Below are positions 53,172 to 61,817 of a DNA stretch of 64,000 nucleotides, piece after piece. A model generated the notes under the pieces. It did no database searches. It saw only the letters and a program-made list of their open reading frames with translations, and was not told the DNA's origin. The stretch is from assembly GCF_001403615.1 (NCBI RefSeq), contig NZ_LN879457.1:806001-870000 (forward strand), read 5' to 3'. The first letter of the stretch is position 1, and each line of letters starts with the position of its first letter. A program made the position numbers and the translations under genes. Source of the stretch: Desnuesiella massiliensis (GTDB taxonomy: Bacteria; Bacillota; Clostridia; Clostridiales; Clostridiaceae).

Positions 53172-54428
53172 ATGAGATTAAAAAAAAGACTCAGAAATAA
53201 GATAGACTTTTCTAGAAATGCATTGCTGTACCTGTGTGGCATTTGTTTTTTCTATATTTCCATGGGAGCCTTTAATATGCTACAAGGTATATACATAAAG
53301 GAGCTTAAGATAGATGAAGGTTTTTTAGGTTTAATTTTAAGTTTGAAAACCTTTGCTTTAGCATTCTTTTCAATACCTTGTGCTATCATTGTAAATAAAA
53401 TTGGAAAGAAAAATGGAGTATTGCTCACGGTATTTTTAGTACCTCTTTTAGTAATTTTTCAGGCATTAAGCACAAATAAGTGGATAATACTTATGTTATC
53501 TGTACTTCAAGGAGGAGCTAATTCCTTTATGATGGTTTCAGAAGGACCATTTTTTATGGAAAATAGCAATTCTAAAAATAGATTAAAGCTTTTTAGCTAT
53601 TCTTTTGCAGACAATGTATTTTCAACTATGATGGGATATTTTATTTTTGGACAGGTATCTGGGGGATTAAATAGCATTTTTGGAGATATATCTGGGTTAA
53701 GATATACTATGATTATATCAGGTTTAGTGGGATTGATCTCTTGCTTTTTTATATTTTTTATAAAGGATAAGAAGGCCTGTACTATTGAAGATAGGAGTAC
53801 CTTTTTAAAAAATCTTGTTAAAATATCTAAGAAGAAATATCCTTTGAAATTTTTAATTTACAATTTAATTATTGGTTTTGGAGCGGGCCTGGTAGTACCT
53901 TATTTTAATGTTTATCTAAAGTACAAAGTAAACGCTAGTACAGAACAAGTAGGCTTTATAATGTCTTTAGCCCAAGGCGCAATGGGACTTGGAGGGTTAA
54001 TTACTCCTTTTATGGCTGCTAAGTATGGAAGAATTAAGACTATAATTATGTGTCAGGTAGCTTCAATTCCATTTCTAATGCTTATTGCTTTACCTCCTAA
54101 TATTATAGTTGTTACTATAGCATTATTCATGAGGAACGGATTAATGAATATGGCTGGCCCAGTTGTAGGAAATCTATCTATGGAACTGATTGATGAAGAT
54201 GAGAGATCCATTTTTGCCAGTGTTAATAGCATTTCTAATAATTTGAGTAGGGCATTAAGTGCAATGGTAGGTGGATTTATAATGAATCATTTCGCTTATG
54301 GATATGAAGTTCCGTATTTTATAACAGCAATAATGTATGTTATTGCCACAGGGTTTTTCTATAATTCTTTTAAAGGATTTGATGCTAAAACTCAAGCAGC
54401 ACATAATAATAAATTAGGATTAGTTTAA
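53172..54428 (+). CDS. MFS transporter
   Basis: A 418-residue major-facilitator protein with twelve predicted helices in two halves, a central basic loop (KDKKACTIEDRSTFLK, about 198-215) and the half-motif GKKNGVLLTVF between helices 2 and 3. The C-terminal half includes GLITPFMAAKYGRIKT, the equivalent loop. Substrate not recognisable; drug or sugar export are both possible. GGGGTGG site before the ATG. Monocistronic, followed directly by a REP half-site. Confidence 0.88.
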   Translation: MRLKKRLRNKIDFSRNALLYLCGICFFYISMGAFNMLQGIYIKELKIDEGFLGLILSLKTFALAFFSIPCAIIVNKIGKKNGVLLTVFLVPLLVIFQALSTNKWIILMLSVLQGGANSFMMVSEGPFFMENSNSKNRLKLFSYSFADNVFSTMMGYFIFGQVSGGLNSIFGDISGLRYTMIISGLVGLISCFFIFFIKDKKACTIEDRSTFLKNLVKISKKKYPLKFLIYNLIIGFGAGLVVPYFNVYLKYKVNASTEQVGFIMSLAQGAMGLGGLITPFMAAKYGRIKTIIMCQVASIPFLMLIALPPNIIVVTIALFMRNGLMNMAGPVVGNLSMELIDEDERSIFASVNSISNNLSRALSAMVGGFIMNHFAYGYEVPYFITAIMYVIATGFFYNSFKGFDAKTQAAHNNKLGLV

Positions 54429-54438
54429 GGGACGGTTC
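54429..54438 (+). repeat. REP half-site after the MFS gene
   Basis: GGGACGGTTC, beginning at the base after the TAA stop codon. No matching inverted arm lies close by, though AATAAATTTATT just after is palindromic. Confidence 0.7.
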
Positions 54439-54495
54439 ATAATAAATTTATTATTGTATAAACTAATAGAAAATATAATATAAGGGATGAGTTTT

Positions 54496-55140
54496 ATGCA
54501 TAAACTAAAAAAATTAGATAGAGGCTTTTATAATAAAGATTCCATACAACTTTCAAAGGATTTGCTTGGGAAAATATTGGTGAGAGAGTTAGAAGGAGAA
54601 AAGCTTTATTTTAAAATTGTAGAAACGGAAGCTTACATGGGTATTACTGATAAAGCAGCCCATTCTTATGGAGGAAAATTTACTGAAAGGACCAAAGTGA
54701 TGTTTGGTAAATGTGGAGTTGCTTATGTTTATATTATATATGGAATGTATAATTGCTTAAATGTTGTAGCTGCCGATGAAGGCAATCCACAGGCAGTTCT
54801 AATTAGAGCAGCGGAGCCAATTGAAGGCTTTGAGGTAATTAGCAGGCTTAGATATAATAAGGAATTTAGTGAGTTAACAAAAAAAGAAATTAGAAATATA
54901 GCAAATGGGCCAGGAAAGTTATGTAAGGCAGCTGATATAACTAAAAAAGATAACGGGACAGATCTATGTAATGATTTAATATATTTTTGTGATTTTAATG
55001 AAGAAGCTATATTTGATATTGTTTGTAGTAAAAGAATTAATATTGATTATGCAGAGGAAGCTAAAGATTACCTATGGAGATTCTATATAAAAGACAATAA
55101 ATTTGTTTCAAAAATTGATAAGAACGAAGTAATATTATAA
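54496..55140 (+). CDS. 3-methyladenine DNA glycosylase (AAG/Mpg family)
   Basis: A base-excision-repair glycosylase of about 214 residues that removes alkylated purines. Family motifs: LGKILVRE, VETEAYMG-DKAAHSYGG with Glu as catalytic acid, and MYNCLNVVAADEGNPQAVLIRAAEP (split) and NGPGKLCKA. Length is normal. The ATG at 54496 is 9 nt after AAGGG; the ATG at 54487 abuts it. The C-terminal part is complete. It ends at a terminator before the IS200 element. Confidence 0.93.
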   Translation: MHKLKKLDRGFYNKDSIQLSKDLLGKILVRELEGEKLYFKIVETEAYMGITDKAAHSYGGKFTERTKVMFGKCGVAYVYIIYGMYNCLNVVAADEGNPQAVLIRAAEPIEGFEVISRLRYNKEFSELTKKEIRNIANGPGKLCKAADITKKDNGTDLCNDLIYFCDFNEEAIFDIVCSKRINIDYAEEAKDYLWRFYIKDNKFVSKIDKNEVIL

Positions 55141-55151
55141 TATATAAGTAG

Positions 55152-55180
55152 AGGATTGTCATAAAATGATAATCCTTTTT
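55152..55180 (+). terminator. Terminator after the glycosylase gene
   Basis: Stem AGGATTGTCA / TGATAATCCT with a short A-rich loop and five T residues. Confidence 0.85.
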
Positions 55181-55190
55181 GTTGTTTTAC

Positions 55191-55915
55191 GAATACCACC
55201 GGTTATACCGGTGGTTCTAAAATGCTTATAGCTATGAGTAGAAAAAATAAACCTCCTTTGATAATCTAAAGTTAGGTTCGCCAACCAAACAAAGAACAAA
55301 GGAGGTTATCCAAATGGATACAGAAAGTTTATCACATAGTAAGTGGAATTGCAAATATCATATAGTATTTGCTCCAAAGTATAGAAGGCAAGTTATATAT
55401 GGAAAGGTAAAGAAGGATACAGGAAATATATTAAGGAAATTGTGTGAACATAAAGGTGTGGAGATAATAGAAGCAAATGCATGTGTAGATCACATTCATA
55501 TGTTAGTTAGTATACCACCTAAGTTAAGTGTGTCGCAGTTTATGGGATATTTGAAAGGTAAAAGTTCACTTATGATATTTGATAGACATGCAAATCTGAA
55601 ATATAAGTACGGAAACAGGCAGTTTTGGTGCCGTGGGTATTATGTAGATACAGTAGGAAGAAATAAAAAGGCAATACAAGAGTATATAAAAAACCAACTA
55701 CAAGAAGATATAGCAGCTGACCAAATAAGTTTAAAGGAATTTATTGACCCGTTTACGGGTGAGTCAGAAGATAAAGGCAAAAAATAAACAGCCCCTTTAG
55801 GGGCAGCCTGAGAAAATATGCGGTTGGCGGACTATTCAGCGTGTCTTGAGACACGGCCAGTATCATGCCCTTATAGGGCTAGAGCATGCCACCCGTTTTA
55901 CGGGTGGTCATGACT
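55191..55915 (+). mobile_element. IS200-type insertion sequence
   Basis: Complete-looking IS200/IS605-family element with a single tnpA. The left end starts after TTTAC and carries a subterminal hairpin ACCACCGGT-TAT-ACCGGTGGT (55195-55215). The right end has hairpin CCACCCG-TTTTA-CGGGTGG (55889-55907). There are no terminal inverted repeats or target duplications, as expected for single-strand Y1 transposition. Between left end and tnpA, AACCTCCTTTG (55250-55260) pairs with CAAAGGAGGTT (55297-55307), hiding the ribosome-binding site. The exact right boundary is uncertain by a few bases. No tnpB/IscB is present. Confidence 0.85.
55314..55787 (+). CDS. tnpA: IS200-type Y1 transposase
   Basis: A 157-residue single-domain HUH nuclease that moves the element as single-stranded DNA. 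The HUH pair lies in CVDHIHMLVSIP (about 59-63), and the nucleophile Tyr is in AIQEYIKNQL (about 124). The N-terminus WNCKYHIVFAPKYRR is the family signature. All catalytic residues are present, so it may be active. The start codon follows AAAGGAGG, which is sequestered by an upstream hairpin that would limit translation. Confidence 0.96.
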   Translation: MDTESLSHSKWNCKYHIVFAPKYRRQVIYGKVKKDTGNILRKLCEHKGVEIIEANACVDHIHMLVSIPPKLSVSQFMGYLKGKSSLMIFDRHANLKYKYGNRQFWCRGYYVDTVGRNKKAIQEYIKNQLQEDIAADQISLKEFIDPFTGESEDKGKK

Positions 55916-55957
55916 TATGCAATCATAGCTTTCATTTTATAGACTAATTATAATTGC

Positions 55958-55967
55958 GAACTGTCCC
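55958..55967 (-). repeat. REP half-site upstream of the RAYT gene
   Basis: GAACTGTCCC, the reverse complement of the GGGACAGTTC core, 93 bp before the RAYT start codon. It is the only REP site flanking that gene closely; none lies downstream before the kinase gene. Confidence 0.7.
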
Positions 55968-56060
55968 AAGGTGAATAGTATAAAGCATAATAGGCAATAA
56001 CTCTAGATAAATATAAGCAAATATAAGTATAAATAAGTAGAGGTAGGAGGATTGTTTAAA

Positions 56061-56975
56061 GTGCCAAGAACAGCTAGAGTTAAATCCGCAAGCTTTATAT
56101 ATCATATAATTGTTAGAAGTATTAGTGAAATTGAACTATTTAAAGATGAGAATGATAAAATAAAATTTATATATTATTTAAAGCGATATAAAATAGAATT
56201 TAATTTTAAAATTTACGCTTATTGCCTAATGAATAATCATGTGCATTTAATTGTTGATGCCAATGGAGCTGATATATCAAAAATTATGCATGGGGTAAAT
56301 CAAAGCTATGCCCAGTATTTTAATAGGAAATACAAAAGACATGGACATTTGTTTCAGGATCGCTTTAAAAGTAAAGTTGTAAATGATGAGCGATATCTTA
56401 AAGCATTAAGTATTTATATACATAATAACCCAACAGATATTGCTCAATATAAAGATACTCCAGAAAAATATAAATACTCAAGTTTAGGAATTTATCTTGG
56501 GCTAAGGGAAGATGATTTTAATATAGTAGAATATAGTTTTATTCTTGAGCTATTTGGTAATACAAAAAAAACAGCTAGAAAAAACTATGTTAAATTTATT
56601 TACAGAAATAAATCTATTAATTTAGATATCTATGAGAATAGCCGGGATGAAAATACTGAATTTCTAAACAAAGAGTTTCGAAAAATAATTTATAGAGATA
56701 TTGAGATAAATAAAATACTTGATTTATTTTTATGTAAGATAAACATAAGTAAAAATGATTTCTTCAACTTTTCAAATAAAAATTACATTAATTATAGAGC
56801 AGTTTATATTTTAATGGCAAGAAATTTATGTCATGTTACTTTTGGTCGATTAAGTAGCCATTTAAATGATGTATCTCAATCTTATCTATCATATTTAAAA
56901 TCTAAGGCTATAGATTTTATAAATAATAATAGATATAAGGATATCTATGATTACATGATTGGTTCATTTCAATGA
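56061..56975 (+). CDS. REP-associated tyrosine transposase (RAYT)
   Basis: A 304-residue Y1-type HUH transposase of the RAYT kind. The N-terminus PRTARVKSASFIYHIIVR, CLMNNHVHLIV (HUH, about 57-62), RKYKRHGHLFQDRFKS and ALSIYIHNNP (candidate Tyr) are all typical. The C-terminal third includes a DnaA/HTH-like segment (VTFGRLSSHLNDVSQSYLSY) for DNA recognition. A TTG at 56052 lies against the AGGAGG site; the GTG at 56061 with 10-nt spacing gives the usual MPRTAR start. RAYTs act on REP palindromes; GGGAC(A/G)GTTC elements are dense in the same region. Confidence 0.9.
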   Translation: MPRTARVKSASFIYHIIVRSISEIELFKDENDKIKFIYYLKRYKIEFNFKIYAYCLMNNHVHLIVDANGADISKIMHGVNQSYAQYFNRKYKRHGHLFQDRFKSKVVNDERYLKALSIYIHNNPTDIAQYKDTPEKYKYSSLGIYLGLREDDFNIVEYSFILELFGNTKKTARKNYVKFIYRNKSINLDIYENSRDENTEFLNKEFRKIIYRDIEINKILDLFLCKINISKNDFFNFSNKNYINYRAVYILMARNLCHVTFGRLSSHLNDVSQSYLSYLKSKAIDFINNNRYKDIYDYMIGSFQ

Positions 56976-57037
56976 TCTTAAATTACTCTGATATAATTCT
57001 ATAAGGTTTCAATCTATACTCTGAAGGGAGCGTAAGG

Positions 57038-58195
57038 ATGAATAGAAGATACAAATTAAGTACTTTTTTAATTTTTTCTATAATTGTTGGTGTGTTTTAT
57101 AGTGCTGATAAGATTAAATATTTTAATATTAGTATGGAGAATAATATAGTTAAAGAATTTATCATACTATTAGTGCTTATTGATATAATATTCTTATGGA
57201 TGTTTGTGAAAAAGCATAATAAGAATACAATAAACTCAATAGGTAAAGTGTGTGAAGAGTTTAAAGAGATAGTAGAAACATTAGATTTTTCTAGAAGAAT
57301 TGAATGCGAAGATAAAAAATTAGACGGAGTAGTGGTGAGTTTAAATCAGCAGCTAGATTTAATTGAAGGCTATTTGCATAAATGGGAAGAAAGGGAGAAG
57401 AATTATATAGAAATAAATAACAAGTTAAAAGAACTAGATAAGGTAAAAACAGATTTTCTATCTACAGTATCTCATGAATTGAGAACTCCTTTAACATCAA
57501 TTTTAGGGTTTGCAAAAATAAGTAAAAAGAAAATAATTAAATTTAAAAGTAGTTTTACAAATGAAGGCAATAGTGAATTAGAGGAAAGTTTTGCGAAATT
57601 AGTGGATAAGGTTTTAGATAATAATGAAATAATTATTTTTGAGGGCGAAAGACTAACAAATATAATTAATAATTTACTTGATATAACTAAAATGGAGGCT
57701 GGTGCTGTAGATTGGAAAAAAGAAAATATAGAGATATCAGAAGTTATAAATAAAGCTATTTTATCATGTTATTCTTTAATTGAAAATAAACCTATAGAAA
57801 TTCATGATAACATAGAGGAAAATTTGCCCTTGGTAGAGGGAGATAAGGATAAAATAATACAGGTCATAGTAAACTTAATTTCTAATGCTATAAAGTTTAC
57901 TAATGAAGGTACTATATTATGTGAAGCTAGGCGAAATGGTAATGAATTACATATTAGTGTTACTGATACGGGAATAGGAATAGAGGAAGCTAATTATGGA
58001 GTGATCTTTGAAAGATTTAAACAAGTGGGAGATACTTTAATAAATAAGCCAAATGGGACAGGCTTAGGTTTATCTATATGCAAGACTATACTAGAACAGC
58101 ATAAAGGGAGAATTTGGGTAGAAAGCAAGGTAGAAGTAGGCAGCAAATTTACTTTTAGTTTGCCGATTAATGAATTAAATAAAAATATTATTTAA
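57038..58195 (+). CDS. Membrane sensor histidine kinase
   Basis: A 385-residue kinase. Two membrane helices (about 8-24 and 40-58) flank a very short outer loop, so signal sensing is likely in the membrane or cytoplasm. Then a linker (70-135), HisKA with SHELRTPLTSILGF (phosphorylatable His about 146), and HATPase with N box NLISNAIKFT, G1 DTGIGI, F box FERFKQ and G2 GTGLGLSIC. Group looks like stress or phosphorelay-type kinases. GAAGGGAG precedes the ATG. The REC-only response regulator follows in 27 nt. Confidence 0.93.
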   Translation: MNRRYKLSTFLIFSIIVGVFYSADKIKYFNISMENNIVKEFIILLVLIDIIFLWMFVKKHNKNTINSIGKVCEEFKEIVETLDFSRRIECEDKKLDGVVVSLNQQLDLIEGYLHKWEEREKNYIEINNKLKELDKVKTDFLSTVSHELRTPLTSILGFAKISKKKIIKFKSSFTNEGNSELEESFAKLVDKVLDNNEIIIFEGERLTNIINNLLDITKMEAGAVDWKKENIEISEVINKAILSCYSLIENKPIEIHDNIEENLPLVEGDKDKIIQVIVNLISNAIKFTNEGTILCEARRNGNELHISVTDTGIGIEEANYGVIFERFKQVGDTLINKPNGTGLGLSICKTILEQHKGRIWVESKVEVGSKFTFSLPINELNKNII

Positions 58196-58222
58196 TAAAC
58201 ATAATTATTCTGAGGTGATAAT

Positions 58223-58597
58223 TTGTATAAAATTCTTATTGTTGATGATGAAATAAATATAAGAGAGTTATTATATCAAAGTTTAGAAGAACTTGAGGAG
58301 GCTAATGTTCAAATTAAAATGGCTTCAAATGGTAAAGAAGCTCTTGATATAATTTATAAAGAACCACCAGATCTAATATACCTAGATATAATGTTGCCTG
58401 AAATAAATGGATATGATATATGCAAGCAATTAAAAAGTGATGAAAAATATAATGACATATACATTATTATGCTTACAGCTAAAGGCCAAGAATTTGATAA
58501 AAGAAAAGGAATCGAAGTAGGTGCTGATTTATACATAACAAAACCCTTTGACCCGGATTTTATTTTAAATAAAACTTATAAAATATTAAATATATAA
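58223..58597 (+). CDS. Single-domain (REC-only) response regulator
   Basis: A 124-residue CheY-like receiver: acidic pair Asp8/Asp9, phosphoacceptor Asp55 (LIYLDIMLPE), Thr in MLTAKG, and Lys in YITKPFDPDF. There is no output domain, so it signals by protein contact or a phosphorelay. TTG start after GAGGTGAT. Cognate of the kinase upstream. Its stop codon is one base away from the REP palindrome at 58599. Confidence 0.92.
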   Translation: MYKILIVDDEINIRELLYQSLEELEEANVQIKMASNGKEALDIIYKEPPDLIYLDIMLPEINGYDICKQLKSDEKYNDIYIIMLTAKGQEFDKRKGIEVGADLYITKPFDPDFILNKTYKILNI

Positions 58598-58598
58598 A

Positions 58599-58633
58599 GG
58601 GACGGTTCTTAAATTTCATTTAAGAACCGTCCC
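58599..58633. repeat. REP-like perfect palindrome overlapping the ispF 3' end
   Basis: GGGACGGTTCTTAAAT (58599-58614), 3-nt loop, exact reverse complement (58618-58633), then a T run. It separates the convergent response-regulator and ispF genes and encodes the last residues and stop of ispF. Confidence 0.9.
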
Positions 58634-59104
58634 TTTATTATTTATTAAGCAGATGGCTTGGCTTGAAATACCTTCACCTGAGCCTGTAAAGCCTAATCCT
58701 TCTTCAGTGGTAGCTTTAATATTGATTTTATCAGAATCAATTTCTAATACTTTTGAAATATTAGATATCATTTTTTCAATGAAAGGAGCCATTTTAGGCT
58801 TTTGAGCTATTATTGTAGCATCTATATTTTCAATGTAATATCCTTTGCTTGATAATAATGTATTTACTTGAGCTAATAAATCTAAACTAGAAATTCCTTT
58901 ATATTTAGCTTGGTTATCAGGAAAGTGCCTGCCTATATCACCTAAAGCTGCAGCACCTAAGATTGAATCCATAATTGCATGAGTTAACACATCAGCATCA
59001 GAGTGACCGAGAAGACCTTTTTCATAAGGTATATCTACTCCGCCAATAATAAGCTTTCTTCCTTCTATCAATTTATGAACGTCATAACCTAATCCAATTC
59101 TCAT
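58616..59104 (-). CDS. ispF: 2-C-methyl-D-erythritol 2,4-cyclodiphosphate synthase
   Basis: A 162-residue MEP-pathway enzyme that cyclises CDP-methylerythritol 2-phosphate. Signatures: MRIGLGYDVHKL with zinc ligands Asp8 and His10, and GLLGHSDADVLTHAIMD. The canonical MRIGLGYDVH start is at 59104; a GTG at 59119 would add MIYRI and is less likely. The protein normally ends near AICLI; here eight extra residues (NNKGTVLK) follow, most encoded by the inserted REP palindrome. Single gene with AAGGAG upstream. Confidence 0.95.
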   Translation of the reverse strand: MRIGLGYDVHKLIEGRKLIIGGVDIPYEKGLLGHSDADVLTHAIMDSILGAAALGDIGRHFPDNQAKYKGISSLDLLAQVNTLLSSKGYYIENIDATIIAQKPKMAPFIEKMISNISKVLEIDSDKINIKATTEEGLGFTGSGEGISSQAICLINNKGTVLK

Positions 59105-59444
59105 GATTCTATAAATCACTCCTTAAATTTATAATTATTAATATATATTTCAAATTAAAGCTTTTTAATAAATCTAAATTTATAATAAAATATAGTAGTT
59201 AGCTATTTAGTACTATTTTCTTATATTAAGTATAAATAATCAATAGAAAAATAAATTTTCATTAAAAGCACTGTTTCTACATTACTTTAATATTTTAGTA
59301 GAAAATGGATGATATTTGGTATAATATTATATTTGAGAATCATTTATAAATTCATTAATTGCATTTAGTTTTTTATTAATGATTGCTCTAAAATATATAT
59401 TAATTATATTAAGTATAACTTTATTAAGAGGGAGGAGAACGCTG
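59105..59444. other. Divergent intergenic region, ispF / NatA
   Basis: About 340 bp of AT-rich DNA with no gene. TATAAT at 59320-59325 (TTTGGTATAATATT) fits a -10 for the exporter operon but no clear -35 was found. A short open frame from 59379 is in phase with natA and adds hydrophobic residues, but it lacks a ribosome-binding site. Confidence 0.45.
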
Positions 59445-60179
59445 ATGATTGAGGTTATAAATCTAAAGAAAGAATTTAAAAAAGTAAACGCCGTAAATGA
59501 TATAAGCTTTAAAGTATGTGAAGGCGAAATAGTAGGGTTATTAGGAGAGAACGGAGCAGGAAAAACTACAACTTTGCGTATGTTAGCAACCATGCTAAAA
59601 CCTACTGGTGGTACTGCTAAAATTAATGGCTTTGATATCATGTCAGAGTCAGATAAGGTGAGAGGGCAAATTGGCATACTTTTTGGTGGAGAGGTTGGAT
59701 TATACGATAGATTAACTGCAAGAGAGAATATAAGATATTTTGCAGAATTAAATGGGATGTCTAAGGATGAAACTAATAAGAGTATAGAAAATTTAACAAA
59801 AGCCCTTGGTATGGAAGAGTATATTGATAGGCGAGTAGGTAAATTTTCTAGAGGTATGAAACAAAAGGTAGCTATAGCTAGATCTATTGTTCATGAGCCT
59901 AAAGTTATGCTATTTGATGAGCCTACTGCAGGCTTAGATGTTACTTCGGCAAAAATTGTACAAGATTTTATAAAAAGATGTAAAGAAGAAAATAGAGCAA
60001 TTATATTCTCTAGCCACAGCATGGCTGAAGTAGAAAAATTATGTGATCGAATTGTAATTATAAATAAAGGTAGAATTGTTGAAGAAGGGACAGTTCAGCA
60101 ATTAAAAGAAAAGTACAAAAATAATGATATGGAAGAAATCTTTATGAGCCTGGTTGGAGGTGAAAAAAATGAAAAATAA
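59445..60179 (+). CDS. natA: ABC transporter ATPase (NatA type)
   Basis: A 244-residue ABC ATPase: Walker A GENGAGKTT, Q-loop region, signature FSRGMKQKVAIAR (variant of LSGGQ), Walker B VMLFDEPTAGLD and the switch His (SHSM). NatA-like exporters extrude Na+ or drugs. ATG at 59445 with GGAGGAG; an upstream in-frame ATG lacks a site. The last 11 nt overlap the start of the permease gene, so the two are translationally coupled. Confidence 0.9.
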   Translation: MIEVINLKKEFKKVNAVNDISFKVCEGEIVGLLGENGAGKTTTLRMLATMLKPTGGTAKINGFDIMSESDKVRGQIGILFGGEVGLYDRLTARENIRYFAELNGMSKDETNKSIENLTKALGMEEYIDRRVGKFSRGMKQKVAIARSIVHEPKVMLFDEPTAGLDVTSAKIVQDFIKRCKEENRAIIFSSHSMAEVEKLCDRIVIINKGRIVEEGTVQQLKEKYKNNDMEEIFMSLVGGEKNEK

Positions 60180-61371
60180 TATAACTCTTTTAGTGTTTAA
60201 AAAAGAATTACTTGACATATTTAGAGATAAAAAAACAGTGATTATGAGTATATTAATACCGCTTATAATTTTTCCAATAATGTTTGGAGTTATAGGTAAA
60301 AGCATGAATAATACTACTAAATCTGTAGAAGAAAATTTAATAATTTATGTTAAAGATGCGGGGAATAGTTCATTGGGACAGTTCATTAAAGCTCAAAAAG
60401 GAATCAAATTCGAAGAGAGTTCTAATGTGGAGGAGGATGTTAAAAACGGTAAAATTCTTTTGGCATTAGAAATTCCTAATGATTTTGATAAGGATGTAGC
60501 GGAAGAGAAAACTTCAAATATTAACATCATATATGATAATTCAAGTCAAAAATCTCAAATGGCTATATCAAAAATCGAAGCTTTTATAGATGCTTATTCT
60601 AAAAATGTAGTTTCTCAAAGGTTAAGTAAGAGAAATATAGAACAAAAATTATTAACCCCTATTAACATTGAAAGAAAAACTACTGAAAAAGAAAGTGAAG
60701 GCTTTAGCAAATTTATGCTTTCTTTATTACTTCCCCTTTTATTGGTTATATATAGTGTTTCTGGACCTATAGCTCCAGCTACTGATTTAGGAGCAGGGGA
60801 GAAGGAAAGGGGTACCTTAGAACCCTTATTAACTACTAAAGCTAGTAGAATGTCTTTATTATGGGGTAAATTCTTTGCTATAACCACCATGGGATTATTA
60901 ACTACCTTAGCTTCTATTTCTGGAGTTTTAATATCCATGAGGCAGAGCAATAGCTTTTTTTCACAAGGTTCAAGTAGTGGAACTGTCCCCACATTGAGTA
61001 TAGAAGTAAAAGCATTAGTGCTTATTGGAATTATAGCTATTTTGACCACCATGGTGTTTGGAGCATTAGAATTGGCTATAAGCATATATGCTCGTTCTTT
61101 TAAAGAGGCACAAACCTATTTAACTCCTCTTACCATAATTGCTATAGTACCGGTATATTCTACTTATATGTTGGATGCTAAAAACATAGAAAGCATTTAT
61201 TTTCATATACCATTAGCTAATGCTGTTTGCGTTTTAAAAGAGCTTATAGCTGGTATATACAATACGCAGCATATATTAACTACAATAGGTTGGACAGTAG
61301 CTTATATTGTTGCTTCAATTTTGTTTGCAAGATTTATGTTTAGTAGAGAAGAGGTAATATTTAGAACCTAA
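60169..61371 (+). CDS. natB: ABC-2 type permease (NatB type)
   Basis: A permease of about 400 residues with an N-terminal helix (about 20-38), a large extracytoplasmic domain (about 40-180), and five to six C-terminal helices (about 185-395); LGAGEKERGTLEPLLTTKA is the diagnostic ABC-2/NatB motif (split here). ATG at 60169 lies 5 nt after GGAGGTGA inside the natA end. Together with NatA it forms the exporter. Three GGGACAGTTC-type 10-mers occur within natA and natB coding sequence. Confidence 0.9.
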   Translation: MKNNITLLVFKKELLDIFRDKKTVIMSILIPLIIFPIMFGVIGKSMNNTTKSVEENLIIYVKDAGNSSLGQFIKAQKGIKFEESSNVEEDVKNGKILLALEIPNDFDKDVAEEKTSNINIIYDNSSQKSQMAISKIEAFIDAYSKNVVSQRLSKRNIEQKLLTPINIERKTTEKESEGFSKFMLSLLLPLLLVIYSVSGPIAPATDLGAGEKERGTLEPLLTTKASRMSLLWGKFFAITTMGLLTTLASISGVLISMRQSNSFFSQGSSSGTVPTLSIEVKALVLIGIIAILTTMVFGALELAISIYARSFKEAQTYLTPLTIIAIVPVYSTYMLDAKNIESIYFHIPLANAVCVLKELIAGIYNTQHILTTIGWTVAYIVASILFARFMFSREEVIFRT

Positions 61372-61373
61372 AA

Positions 61374-61408
61374 GTCAGAGAGCTATTAAGGCTCTCTGAC
61401 TTTATTTT
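61374..61408. terminator. Terminator after natB
   Basis: Perfect 10-bp stem GTCAGAGAGC / GCTCTCTGAC, 7-nt loop, followed by a T-rich tract; A-rich on the other side, so usable in both directions. Confidence 0.88.
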
Positions 61409-61422
61409 AATTTTATATAAAA

Positions 61423-61602
61423 TTACATAATGTGTTTAAATGTATATACCTGACAGTTAGTTTTATTCTTGTCTTTAGAAAAAAATAATTTTTTTATCTC
61501 AGTAAGAAATAGAGAAAAATAGTTTTTGGAGCGGCATTTTACTTTAAATTTTAGTTTTACTTTCCTTGAAGTAAAATCTACAAAAATAACATTATTTTTC
61601 AT
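61423..61602 (-). CDS. Possible small basic protein (59 aa)
   Basis: A 59-residue ORF, strongly basic (many Lys), starting MKNNVIFVDF, with AAAGGTGGGG 5 nt before the ATG and TATAAT near 61640 on the minus strand as a possible -10. It converges on the natB terminator. No family recognised, and no signal or membrane segment. It could be a chance ORF; the good ribosome-binding site is the best support. Confidence 0.45.
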   Translation of the reverse strand: MKNNVIFVDFTSRKVKLKFKVKCRSKNYFSLFLTEIKKLFFSKDKNKTNCQVYTFKHIM

Positions 61603-61817
61603 AACAGCCCCACCTTTCATTTAAAGCATTTATTAATTAATTATACTACATTACAGGAATAAAAGTAAGAATATTTAGAAAATAGAATGCTGTTTTTATA
61701 AAGCTTTTAATAGTTTAGCAGTTTTTTTTATGCTATAATAATAATGAAATATAAAAATAGTTAAGTATAAAAACTAAGTAATATTGATAGCTAGCTTTAG
61801 GAGGAATAGGAGATATT

